Made by a program: the position numbers and the translations under genes
Source of the DNA: Perilla frutescens
Taxonomy: Eukaryota; Streptophyta; Magnoliopsida; Lamiales; Lamiaceae
Assembly (NCBI GenBank): GCA_026008535.1
Contig: BRKX01000017.1
Span: 8,572,501-8,636,500 of the forward strand
Length of the DNA: 64,000 nt
Direction of reading: 5' to 3'
In this document: positions 9,956 to 22,400 of the stretch, one piece after another
Numbering within the stretch: position 1 is the stretch's first letter
How the letters are laid out: each line of letters begins with the position of its first letter
The notes under the pieces: model-generated
The model's database searches: none
What the model was told of the DNA's origin: nothing
Seen by the model: only the letters and a program-made list of their open reading frames with translations

Positions 9956-12900
9956 CTATGGCTGTCTGAAAACAACAATAATTGCAGTGCAGTTGTCTTT
10001 GCACAAGCGTTCACGGACAGCTTCTCGTACAAGCCGCCGGCTCACTGCTGTAACTGGTAAACCTTCCTGTCATTGGATGGTATGGATATCATTAATAGAA
10101 ACCAGAGAGCTTCACCACATTCTTAAACCACAAATACAACTGGAAACTGAAAAGGAAAAAAACCTGGCATCCAAGTAGCTGGGGACCATCTTATAATTAA
10201 TTTATTTTCTATTTGAAATTTTAATTTTTATTGGAGGAATGACTTAGGTGCAAGAATAATAATCAGAGATAGTAGAAATGTAAGCAAACCTTTAAGAGCT
10301 TATGAACAAAGTCAACAGCATCACTTGGTCCAAAAACCTAAAAATTGGAAAGTAATTCCATTTATGTGATCAAGTTTCAGTAAAGCTAAAGGCAAATGAA
10401 TAGAGATCTTGTTGAAATAATAAATATCATGAAATAATTCTTGGAGATGGAGATAATACCCCCCACAAGCCGTCACAGCCAAGAATCATAAAGTGATCTC
10501 TCTCTGTAAGGTCGAACGAATGAACATCAGGAATTGCAATGACACCAACCTGAAATCATTTCATTTTGTCCATTTGGACAACAGCATGTTTCCTAGTATC
10601 AAAAACTGCAAGATAAATGCAACGCTCTCAAGACTATTAAAGACCCAGAAATGTTACCTGCTACATTTTTATCCCCCCAACCTTCCAACACAGAGAAAAG
10701 GATGGGGAAAAAATTAAGTCAAATTAGTGAGTAAATGTTCAGAGGATGTTGGACATCTGAACATATTTGGCTTGAATCGAGGTTCAAACCTTAGTGCATG
10801 TCGGCACTTTTAATCCAGAACATTCAGGCATAAGATATGTGCTCCCTGGCAGCACTATGAGAATAAACAAAGTACTTCCTTCCCCCATTGGGATAAATAA
10901 AGATGAAAAGAGAAAGACATGTAAATACATATTATAGCATGAAATGACACGAATGGTTGTTAGAAAGAGTAAGAGGCCAAAAATCAACCTTCTTGAATTG
11001 CCTGTCTCCAAAGGCTCTGGAAACTTGAAGACGCCCTTGCAATCGTCCATTCGAACCAACAGATCCACCAGCCTATTGATTTTAAATACATTCAGAGAAG
11101 TATTTATCCATTCAAGTACAAAAGCAAGGACAAGTAAGGCAATCACAGATGACAGAACACTCCCAACAAAGGGATTGATTTTTGGCAGTACAATAAACAG
11201 CCTGATAATAGACCACATTGAGAAAGTGCTCATAAAAGTGCAGGGAAATTATAAGGTTGAGCTGTGAGAAAAATACTAAATGAAAAGTGCAGGGAAATTA
11301 TAAGGTTGAGCTGTGAGCAAAATACTAAATGAAAAGGTTTGTTACCCAAAAGAGTACACGAGTAGTACTAGTTATTGAAAAAATAATACAATTTTAAGAC
11401 CTAAAGTGAAGAATCCATATTTTAGGCCGATCACTGCATCACTGTCTTATTAGCTGTCTTGTCAACGCAAAATCCTTTTACCACTTTATCATAAATGGAA
11501 TCAGCTTTGAGGGACCATTTTATTTTATTTTTCATATGTTTTTTTCTACAAGAGTAATCAGTCTATACTGCTCAACTTAACATTGGTTATAGAAAGTGCC
11601 TGCCTTTTATTATCTTCTGCAACATGCCGCATAGCTGTAAATTATGTCCATCATTAGCTATTTCTCAACACACCCACTTATAAAGCCCTAGAGTCAATAA
11701 CCAATCTCAAAGGCTTTCATTACATTATATCAGGAAAATTTATGCCACCCTCAAGACATGTGAGACCCAGGTTGAAAAAAATGGAACTATGAGATTACCA
11801 GTTTAAGTTCAAAGAAGTAAACCACATGAGAATGCACTAAGAAAAAAAATCACCTCTTCTCCGTACCACAGGAATTTAACCTAGGCATCACCCCTCAATC
11901 ATCTAATGTGACAGAAACATAAAATGATACAATCATGACCAGAAACTCAAAGCAGACCTTCTGAATGCGTGCTCTCTCTTGTGGATATATGGCTTTGTGT
12001 TCTCTTGTCAAAACAATAGCTTTTAGTGGATTTGATCTGTCCAAACCACTCTGTGAGCTATCTGCAGCAGGTGATCTTGCCACCACCGCCTTTGCATCAC
12101 CAATATTAGCAACAAACACCTAATTAAAACACCAAAACCAGAATTATTACAGATTCAGGATAGCAACAAAGAGAAATACTTGAGAGAATGGTGCATTCTC
12201 AGCCCATAAAGGTGGTTCAAACAATGGTCTTATATTGTAACAAAGGAAACATTTATTGCCAGAGCATCACTACACCAATTAATCCAAATCTAAATATCAT
12301 CATGAGACTTTCCTATAGATGGATACAAGCAAAATAGAATACATTACTAAAATCATGCCTTAAGATTTCTTCGTTTTATTCTCTTTTCATTCGATGATAA
12401 ACTTCCCTGCATACTTCTATAGGGATAACGTGCAAATAGCCCCCTCGACTATTTCAGGGAGTGCTTATTGCCCCCTCATCGACTATTTGGCTCAAACAGC
12501 CACCTAAACGTTAACAAAAGGACTAAATAGACACTAATTTTAACGTTGTTAGAGAAACCATTAACACATTTGATTCAACAGTTTGTTAACACACACTAAC
12601 ACATATTTCTTGATAAATTTGAGCGTTTAGCAAGATGCAAAAATGCCAAGATAATTACCTATTTACAGTTTTAATGGTTTATTATTAGTTTTAGTATCTA
12701 TATTTCTTTTAGCATGTTTCCTTTTCTGCATGTTTTCTTTTAGGTTTACAGACTCCCTTTTCCTATGAGGATTTGGTTTTTGTTGTTAGTCCTATTTAAA
12801 AGGCTAGTCTCGTTTACATTATTACTTGGTTTTTTATTAATAAAGTTTAGGCTTCGTTCAAACTTCGGTATTCTTTCGAATCAACGAAGTTATTGTTATT

Positions 12901-15900
12901 CATGTTCTCCCTGCGCTACATCAGTTGGTATTGGTATCAGAGCCACCCGACTCGTAGACCCATCTTGTATCGGCATTCCGCAGGCATACTTGTTGGTCGG
13001 TTGCTCTGGACGGTGATCCTCCGAAAGGTACCCCGTAGATGGTGATCCAAGCACTCAGGAAGGGAGCTTGCGTAACCCAAGGTTGGAAAAAACGCGACGA
13101 GACGCGCCTCCGTGGCGGGCGCTGGGAAACCGCCTTTACGGCACCACCTCAAACCCCTCTGACAAGGCTTAAGCCTCAGCAAGGTCGAGGCGCGTGAGGG
13201 CTTAAGTATTTGTTTTGGGCTTTTTTTACAGTCGGCTTCTTTCAATTTAACTTTAAACTTCTAAACCCAAATTTAAAGTCTTGCCCATCCATTCTACTCG
13301 CTTGTTTACTACTCTCTAGTCTCTACTTACCATTGCGAATTTGCGATTCGTGACAAAAGAAGAAAAAAAAAAATTCTGCTTGCCTTCATGCTCCAGATCG
13401 TCCTCTCCTCTCCTCATTATCATTATTATTATTAGATCTTAATTTTTAATGTAATTAGTTTTTTTTTATTCCAGCTTATTGTACTGCAATATATTCAATA
13501 TAATTGTATTGGATTCTAATGAATTTACATAAAGAATATCACACCTCTGTTAATTCAATAATAAAACAAATGAAGGTAAATGGATTGGATGCATCTGGTC
13601 ATGCATAAATAACCTCCCATGAAGCCTTGTTTGAGAGGAACATAATAAATAATGTATGGATACAATTTTTGACACGGCCAACAAGGTGAGACAGAGCCCC
13701 AGCATCATAAAACACTACAACAAAGCATTCAACAAAATAAAAACCCACATGAAAACTAAAAATATCATTAGTGAGATAAAAATATCCATCTTATCAATTT
13801 CCAATTATAGTTCATCAGTAACCAAAGCAATAGTTGAAACCAGTCCATTGATAGGCAAACATTCTCCAAAAAGAGCGGGAAAAAAACACCATGGTAAAAA
13901 TAAAATGCATAATTCATGTAGTCTCATTACTATCCATTGGACAAAATCATCTTTCTCCAAATAAAAAGGTTTTACTTGACTCTATTTTCACAAACTCTAG
14001 CTTGAACACAAAAAGAGCCAAAAAAAATAGATTTTTCAGTATAATATGAAGTATGAACTTATTTTTTGTAGTTAAGACCAATCATTAAGTTTCCCATAAA
14101 CTTCATGAATTCATAATAACAGCCTAGTATAACTTGACAAGACTCTAAGGCAACTTCTCTCAACTGCTCTGTAGGTTAAATGATGATTCCTGTAACATTT
14201 CAAACTAAAGAAATTATTGCAACTCATCTATTCTGTTTAAAAATGATTCCAATATTCTTTGTTTACTCAATGAAGTTGCACAAAGGAACACAGATAAGCA
14301 AGCAGCTCCTAACTACATAGAGCAATGCTAACAGGGCCATATACTTCATATTCCCACTGTATTTCATCCTATTTAGCCGAATTGATTGCACAACACAAGA
14401 AGAAACAACATAAATTAGTGTTTAAACTGCTTCAACATAGATTACATAGCATATTTACTGAAAGAAAACTTACTGTTTGTCCCAATACCCAAACACATAC
14501 AGCTGTAGCACCATCTTGCCATCCCCCTACCAAGAAGTCATAGTTAAACAGATATTAAGATACTCGATTGAATCAACGATTCAACTCACAAAGAATGCTG
14601 GTATTATTATATCCCACATAAGTCAGATTTTCTTGTAAGTGAAGAATTAATTGAGTGATAATAGGGTAGGCATAGAAATGTATTTTGTCATATCGGTACA
14701 GATGACGGTTAAAAAAAGAAACAATATTAGGTTGTCCTAACCTAAGAGTTCTAACATCATGAAAGAGGTTAAATATAAGGGTAACCTACATACTTGACCA
14801 GGAGAACTTCAAGCTATAGAAAAATGCCTCAAGCACTATTGCACTAAGCTCACAGTTTGTTGCACTTGAGGTTAATTATCAGCAGTATGTCATACATGCT
14901 AAATTTATATCAACAAAATGTAAGGGCCAAAACAAACCATGTTAAAGGTCCTGGAAGGCATCTTGACATCTTCCCATAACAAAAGCACATCAACCTTATC
15001 CACAAGAGGAAAATCAGCATCATTCACAGACTCACACTCCTAAGATAAGCATAATTTTTGGAGTCTCCATTGCAAATTTTGAAATACTTTGGATTTCGAC
15101 TAAGGATATTTTCATTAATTTTATTCTCAATAATTCCAGTATAAGTCTTCCAAATATTTTAGGGCCAAGGGAAAATAAGAACAAACAGAAAACTATTCAA
15201 GAACCTGCAGCACTTTCCTGAAGTAGAGCCTCGTCTGTTTTCCTGAATCCTGCTCAAAGAAGAAACATCTAATCATCATCTTGAATCACATATGCAGAAG
15301 GTTGACGAGAAAGAGAAGTCGGAAGGGAACATACCATTAAGTATAGCCTTCTTCGCAATCTTAACGTCCAGCTGAAGTTTTACAAGAAAGCAACATGAAT
15401 AAGTCGAAAATCTCAAAACACTTTACACAGAAAAATTAGCATTTTCAAGAGAAAACTCAAATTCAAGCAATCTATTAAATGCATAGATAAACAGACCAAC
15501 TCACGTGGTAAGCCTGCTGAAAGCACACTCTTGTGCAAATGCTTCTGGGCATACGCCGCAGCTAGCCGGCCTCCATGCCCGTCATAAATTGCAAAATGCG
15601 CGCATCTATAAAGCATAACAGATTCAGAAAAAAAAAAAAAAAAGAAAAGAAAAAAGAAAGGGATTTAAGAAAATAAACGAAAAATAGAAACCAAAAATTT
15701 AACAAAAGAACAATGACATGAAAGAATAAGCTTAAAGACGGAAAAAAGATTGAGCTTTACACATTAATGATAACATCGACAGACAAAAAGCAAATGCAAA
15801 TTGGAAAACCCCATGGATAATGAATGGGATTCAAGGAAACAATGATTAAAGGACCTCAAATTTCCGGAGGAATCCGACGTGGCGTCTTGAAGAACCACCC

Positions 15901-16126
15901 AAGCATCCTCCATGGTATGCCGTGACCCTTTATCTTCAGCTGCATCGGCCTCTAACGCGAATAAACCCTTGGTTGTATTCGACGCCTCAGTGTTAGTACT
16001 CTGGGTCACAGATTCTTCCTCCGTTTTCAACCTTTTGTTACTTGGTGAGGAATTGGAGTTGCTGAGTTCGTTTGGGCGTTTAAGCGCTGCCGTTACGACG
16101 GCGGAATTGGACTCCGGTGCTGTCAT
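9956..16126 (-). CDS. Protein phosphatase 2C, 10 exons, intact
   Basis: A serine/threonine phosphatase of the metal-dependent PPM/PP2C fold. Exons on the minus strand are 16126-15855, 15605-15497, 15371-15335, 15249-15205, 14526-14474, 12119-11958, 11072-10989, 10549-10460, 10337-10290 and 10066-9956. All introns are GT-AG and the phases join without a break, giving 1011 bp and 336 residues. The metal-binding PP2C motifs are all present: HTMEDAW, AIYDGHGG, DGATAVCVW, VANIGDAK, VSRAFGD, GCDGLWGVFG and CKDNCTAI. The acidic, Ser-rich N-terminus carries NKRLKTEEE, a possible nuclear signal. From memory it resembles the Arabidopsis At1g18030 type (PP2C 8), at a similar length. Start: the only ATG before the first motif. 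Intron 5 (2.35 kb) holds a retroelement remnant. The gene is divergent from the candidate gene at 16480. Confidence 0.93.
11234..11331. repeat. 49-bp tandem duplication in PP2C intron 6
   Basis: Two adjacent near-identical 49-bp units (11234-11282 and 11283-11331) begin AAAAGTGCAGGGAAATTATA and differ at about one base. They lie between the exons ending at 11958 and starting at 11072, well away from the splice sites, so no effect on the protein is expected. The similarity suggests a recent slippage or repair event. Confidence 0.85.
12421..13240 (+). mobile_element. LTR-retroelement fragment with primer binding site in PP2C intron 5
   Basis: The segment contains a TATA-like CCTATTTAAAAGG (near 12788), a polyadenylation-like AATAAAG (near 12839), an LTR-style end ACATCA (about 12922) and then TGGTATCAGAGCC (12932-12944), the plant initiator-tRNA-Met primer binding site. 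Behind it is a short GC-rich leader. The LTR start cannot be fixed and no gag is visible, so it could be a TRIM or a truncated element. It is antisense to the PP2C gene and lies within an intron that splices in frame around it. Confidence 0.6.
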
Positions 16127-16479
16127 TTCCGCGAGTGGATGATAGAAAAGGGGGCCGGTTTGGATTGTGAAGAATTGGCCTACAACTTTTTCTCATCACA
16201 TTATACATTAAATTAATTGAAAACTATTTATTTATTTAATTATTTATTATTTAATTTAAATATTCTTACTAAATAATCTAATAAATCAATACCTATAAAT
16301 TTTAAAAAATGAATAATCATGTATTATGAAAAAACAATATAGAGCATATCAAAACTTAAGATTTAAAGGTTGATTAGAAACTACAGAGATGAATAATATT
16401 TCCCCCTCCAAATCCTAACCATTCTCAAAAGTTCCAAAAATCCATTTAGATTGAGATTTTTTTTTTATAACAATCAATC
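16127..16479. promoter_or_regulatory. Shared divergent promoter interval between PP2C and the small candidate gene
   Basis: These 353 bp separate the PP2C start (16126, minus) from the ATG at 16480 (plus). The interval is AT-rich with several TATA-like stretches on both strands and no transposon signature. If both genes are real, it must hold both 5' untranslated regions and a bidirectional promoter. No specific operator could be identified. Confidence 0.4.
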
Positions 16480-19400
16480 ATGGAGCACGAAAAGAGTGAA
16501 GAAACTGACAATGTAAGTGATTAGTCATATATTTTTCTTGTATTTTGGCGGTATTTTTATTTTATTTTAGAGTAGTATTCATCATAGCTAAGTTGAAAAA
16601 AAAAACATTCTGAAACTCATCATATGGGGTCGAAAATATTTTTTCGACCACATGAAGAATGCGTCAAAAATATATTTCTGAACTATGAAGATTTTTTGAA
16701 ATAACAATTTTCGAAAATCTTCATGATGGGTCAGAAAATATTATCAAAAATCACATTGTTCAGGTTATAAATTATTTTTCAAGGTTGTTCAGGGAAGTTC
16801 GAAAATCTATTTACAACTGTAATACCCCAAACTTTTTAGTATTTAAAATAATAGCCTATGATTATATTAAGGATAAGCTAGGGAAGAAAATGGACCTTAT
16901 AAACTTTATTTATTTATTTATTTATTTATTTTAAGAAAGTGTGCCGTTGAGTGGGTTAGCAATACCCGGAAAATTCTTATATTTTTATTTCGAGACTCCA
17001 GTGTAGTTAAAACCTAAAAAAAATTAAAAATAAAAGAAAAGGTAATTATTTATTATTATCACTTCGAGTATTAAAAGGTCATGTGTTTGGAATATATATA
17101 CAAGCTCTAATAATTATCTAAATAGGTACAATTATATATAATGGTACCCTACTATATATTATTATATTTCAATTCTAGCTATATATTATTATTATTATTT
17201 TATTTGGGAACTATTAATTAATATAAGTATATATGTATGCTAACGAGAACATACTAGATATATATATATATATATATATAAGATAATTATAATATATTAT
17301 ATACTATTTGGATAGATAAATAGAAAAAGAAAACGATTAGGATGATTAAGAATCAAAGTTTATAATGTCCATTTTAAAATAAATACACGTGCCTTAGGAT
17401 AGATGAGTCATCCTTTTATATAATTAATTAATAATAATAATATGATTTAAAAATGTTAAAAGATATATATATATATATATATATAGATATCTACGTCTAA
17501 TTTTCTTCAAATTACATACCTTAACTAAAGCAAAGCTAATCCATATACGCAAGGTTTGATCAAATTTCTCAATTTGAAGGTAATATTCTCTTTTATCTTT
17601 AGTTTAATCCAAGTAGGAATGTAGAATGTGTGATTTGTATACAGATATAAATTTAGAATTTCAAAATTTATATATATAGCATATGATTATTGCGGTTGTA
17701 GACGAGTTGTACCAAATTCATTCATGCTAACCTTGAATTATATATTAGAATTTGGAACCACCACACTTTATAATCATGAGAATAATTATAAGGGCTTGAT
17801 ATTAAAAATAACAGCAATATAAATTACGTAGCCAATCTAGATATATTAATTTCACGCATCCAAGCACTCGAAGATGGATACAAATTTGGTATATTAAATT
17901 AAAAAAATATATATATAATAAATTACTGGATAATGTTTTACTTAATACACATATGATACTAATAGATATTGTTTTACTTAAAATCACTCATATTGGAGTT
18001 TGAATTTGAAAATACAGGATTAATTAATAATGAAGTTTAGCAGAAAATGGTAAAAGCAAAATTTAGGGATTGAGATTAAGGTCATGTCCCTTTAGCAAAA
18101 CTAAGCCAATGATGGTTATTGTAGGATCAGAAGAAGTAACAGAACCTGAGCAGGACCGAACCAGAATTTAAAAGCGTTTATGTGAGACAAATCATTTGTC
18201 CAGGTGGGTTTTTATTATATAAAAATGTATTTCGGGTTATTAAGCCCTGATATTTATAAAATGAATGTGATAGAATATCCAACTCATGACTGTATTTAAT
18301 GTGCTCTCCCGACTCATGTTAGTCTTACTACTGTTTTTGGTGATGAAACTACAATGGTTCACGATATCGAGCCCCAAGCAAACAGGGCAGTGTCCAACCT
18401 TAAGCAGCCGGGTTGTGTACACGAACCGACTCACCGTAAGCGTTATAGGGGAGAGTGGCGCGCAATGACGGAACCAAAATGATTTAGTATACATGGAATT
18501 CACAAATTTTCTATTTTAAAACTTTCCATGATATGCTTAGAATATGATTGGATATTCTGTTTTATAAAATGGTTGTGAAGGTTTTTCTCAAAAATACCCA
18601 CTGAGTGCATTAGTACTCACGCTCAAAATCTTTTCAAATATTTTCAGGATGAGCTGCGGGATGGTGGACGGCTGTGCTAAGGCTGAGGGGCTATCTTTTG
18701 CTGTATATATATGTTACTTTATGTACAGTGTCTAACTGAGAACATGTTACTTTTTGGAGTTTGAATAAATACACTACGTTCTTTTCCGCTTACTCTGATA
18801 CAGTTTGTCCTCAATTGTTTGAAGCATGTTATGATTTCAGCATTTACGCTATGATGTTCCTTTATAATTATCTGGTGGGATAAGTTCCCTTTGATGACTG
18901 ATAATTTATTCAAATTCCTTATGAACGCTCTGGTGCGTGATTCTATTACAGTTGTAGAGGTTATGTTGCCTAAATGATTGAGGCACTAACCCCATCTCTA
19001 TAATTATCTTTATGTAACTAACCCTTTCTCCTTTCCCAAGTAGTGCATCGGTCCCTTTTCCTTCTTCCGGGATCGGGGCGTTACAGAGTGGTATCAGAGC
19101 CAGGCTGCAACTCTGCAGGCCTGTCATATTATTGATTGAGTCTAGTTCTTAGTGTAATCTCTTAATTGATTGTCTGATAGCCCTAGCACGTCGTCTCCAC
19201 CGCACTCATCTACTTCAAAATGAAAGGTACGTGAGTTAAAATGCTTTTGAGATTCAATGATATTTACTGATTTCAAAAATAAATATGGATAAGGATAATT
19301 TTCCACATTGATAGTATTTATGAAAAAGTTGCGCTAATGATGGTTTCTAAAGGATGATGGTTATTTTGAATGGGACAATATGTCCATTATGTTTGAAATG

Positions 19401-22400
19401 AAATATGATTATTTTTGAATGGGGCAATATGTCCATTATGTCTGTGATATGTTTTTAAAGAAAGTGTGATGATAGCAATCAATGCCCTATGATTATGAAT
19501 GTTATAATGTGTAAGTGATTGGAAATGTGATGATGTTAAAGTGATGGAAACCCATAATGCTTATGTACATGGAATGTGAACATAGAATGATTTAATTGAG
19601 GATATAGATGAACATAGCTAGCTATGATTTATACACATAGATTGGATTTTAAGTACCTCTCTTAAGATTCATGTGGAACGTAGACTGATTAAGTGCTTTT
19701 CTTTGTAAATAAGTAGACCAATTAGAATTGCATGAGAAATGTTGTTGAGCATTTAGTTTAGAAGATATCTCACCTTTGCATTAAGTTAGCACAAAGTGGA
19801 TTTTATATGAGTTAATTCTGAAGCCTAAATTTTTTCAGAATGCCGCCTAAGAAAAGAACACAGAATCAGGGAAACCTTGGACAACCTGCACCAATTCCAA
19901 TCCCTATACCGGTATCAAGAGTGGAAGAAGCTTTCCGTAAACATCACCCACCTACTTTCAACGGGCTAGGTGACCCAATTGATACAGAAAAATGGATTCG
20001 ATCTCTGGACCGAATATTTGATTACATGTCTTGCACGAATGAAGAAAAGCTTACATGTGCTCAATTTCAACTGACTGATGATGCATATTATTGGTGGGAG
20101 TCTGTAAAAAGAACTATGACTTATGAGCAATGGCAAGAATTTACCTGGGAAGACTTCAAGGAAGAAGTTTATCAGAAATACATCCCTGATTGCTATCGAG
20201 AAAAGAAAGAGTCGGAATTCTGGAACCTCCAACAGGGAAGCTCTACTGTTACTGAGTATGACCGTGCCTTTAATCAACTCTCTCGTTATGCTCCACATTT
20301 GGTAGACTCGGACTACAAGAAGGCTAAGAAGTTTAGGAAGGGCCTTAAGCCAGAGATCAGCATGACTCTTATGGGGCATGATGAAATGACATATGCACAA
20401 ACTCTGCGTCGGGCTTTGAATATAGAGTCTATTATGCCAGCTGAGAAAATTCAGCCACAACAATCTTTTCAGGATCGGAAGGGAAAGCGGAAATCGGAGG
20501 ATAGAAACGCAGTGGGAAATAAGCAATAGTGGGCCAAGGGAAGTACCAATTATGGGCAACAAAATCAACAAGGAAATAGGAATCCCTGCCCTATTTGCCA
20601 GAAGTTTCACTCAGGAAAGTGTATGAGGAATACAGATAGTTGTTTCTTTTGTCATCAACCTGGACATTTTGCTCGAGATTGTCCTAGGAGTAAAGGAAAT
20701 ATAGGTATTCCTCCTAGACCAGCACAAGGTGGAAATATAAATCAGAGGCCTAACCAAGGAAGCAATCCTAGGCCTAATCAGGGTGGGAACTTAAGGCAAA
20801 ATCAGAGGGGAAACTTTAAGTCAAATCAAGGACAACGCGCCCCACAACTAGCCAGGACTTATGCACTTCAGCAACAGCAGGCAGAGCAAACTCTAGAAAA
20901 TTTGGCAGGTATGATTAGCATGTTTAATATACCTGTGCTCACTTTATTTGATACTGGAGCTACACACTCTTTCATTTCAGAAAAGGCCAGTGAAAGATTA
21001 AAATTGAGACAAGTAGATGCTACTAATGCTTTAGAAGTTAGCATCCCTTCAGGAAAAACTGTTTTAGCCAATAGAATGTGCTTGAATGTGGAACTTGAGA
21101 TTAACAAAAAGATTTTCATCACGAATTTATATGTAATTGACATGAAGGATTTTGATATAATTTTGGGAATGGATTGGCTAACTGCAACGTATGCGACTAT
21201 ACGTTGTCATGAGAGAGAAGTCGTATTCCAGAAGCCAGGAGAACCAGAGGTAATTTTCTTTGGAGCAAGAACGGGTTTGAAAATACCAGTTATTTCAGCC
21301 CACAAAGCTGTAAAGCTAATGAGAAAAGAAGGTTGCCATGCTTTTCTGGTTAACCTAGTAGGAAAAGAGAAAGAGAGAGTAACGATAGATCAAGTCCCTA
21401 TCGTTCAGGAATACAAGGATGTTTTCCCACAGGACCTACCAGGGCTACCGCCCGATAGGAAAACTGAATTTACCATTGACTTGGAACCAGGAGCAGCTCC
21501 GATATCTAAAGCACCATATAGAATGGCCCCTAATGAACTGCAAGAACTGAAGGTACAACTACAAGAGCTGTTGGACTTAGGTTTCATACAACCCAGTGTC
21601 TCACCTTGGGGAACGCCTATTCTCTTTGTTAAAAAGAAGGATGGTACATTGCGAATGTGCATAGACTATAGGGAGTTGAATAAGGTGACAGTTAAGAATA
21701 AGTATCCCTTGCCAAGGATAGATGACTTGTTTGACCAACTAAGAGGAGCTAACGTATTTTCAAAGATTGATTTACGTTCAGGTTATCACCAATTGAAGAT
21801 AAGAAAAGAAGATGTGCCTAAGACAGCATTTCGAACACGTTACGGCCACTATGAGTTCTTAGTGATGCCATTTGAGTTGACTAATGCACCTGCAGTATTC
21901 ATGGATATGATGAACATAGTTTTTAATCAATATCTGGATAGCTTTGTTCTTGTTTTTATAGATGATATTCTCATCTATTCAAAAAGTAAGGAGCAACACC
22001 AAGAACATTTACGCATAATTCTGGAAACATTGAGGAGGGAGAAATTATATGCCAAATTTAGCAAGTGTGAATTTTGGCTCAGCGAAGTAATGTTCCTTGG
22101 TCATATTGTGTCATCAGAAGGAATAAAAGTGGATCCTGCTAAGGTTGAAGCAGTAGGTAACTGGAAGTCACCTACCAGTGCACATGAGATAAGAAGTTTC
22201 CTAGGATTAGCAGGTTACTACAGATGATTTATTGAGGGATTTTCTAAACTGGCAAGGCCAATGACACAATTGTTGAAAAAGAAGACTAAGTTCATCTGGA
22301 CCGATGAATGTGAGAAGAATTTCCAAGAACTTAAGAAAAGACTGACCACAGCTCCAGTATTGGTTATACCAGAAGAAAATGAAGGATTTGTTATCTTTAC

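Noticed and set aside
10784..11267. Overlapping frames of 149 codons (minus) and 107 codons (plus)
   Set aside because: The true coding here is the short PP2C exon 10989-11072 in another reading. The longer frames run through introns and have no domains.
12937..13245. GC-rich 102-codon minus frame in PP2C intron 5
   Set aside because: It falls on the retroelement leader and a GC-rich repeat and lacks any domain or splice support.
19966..20610. A 214-codon minus-strand frame opposite gag
   Set aside because: It is the antisense shadow of the gag frame, which has clear capsid motifs.
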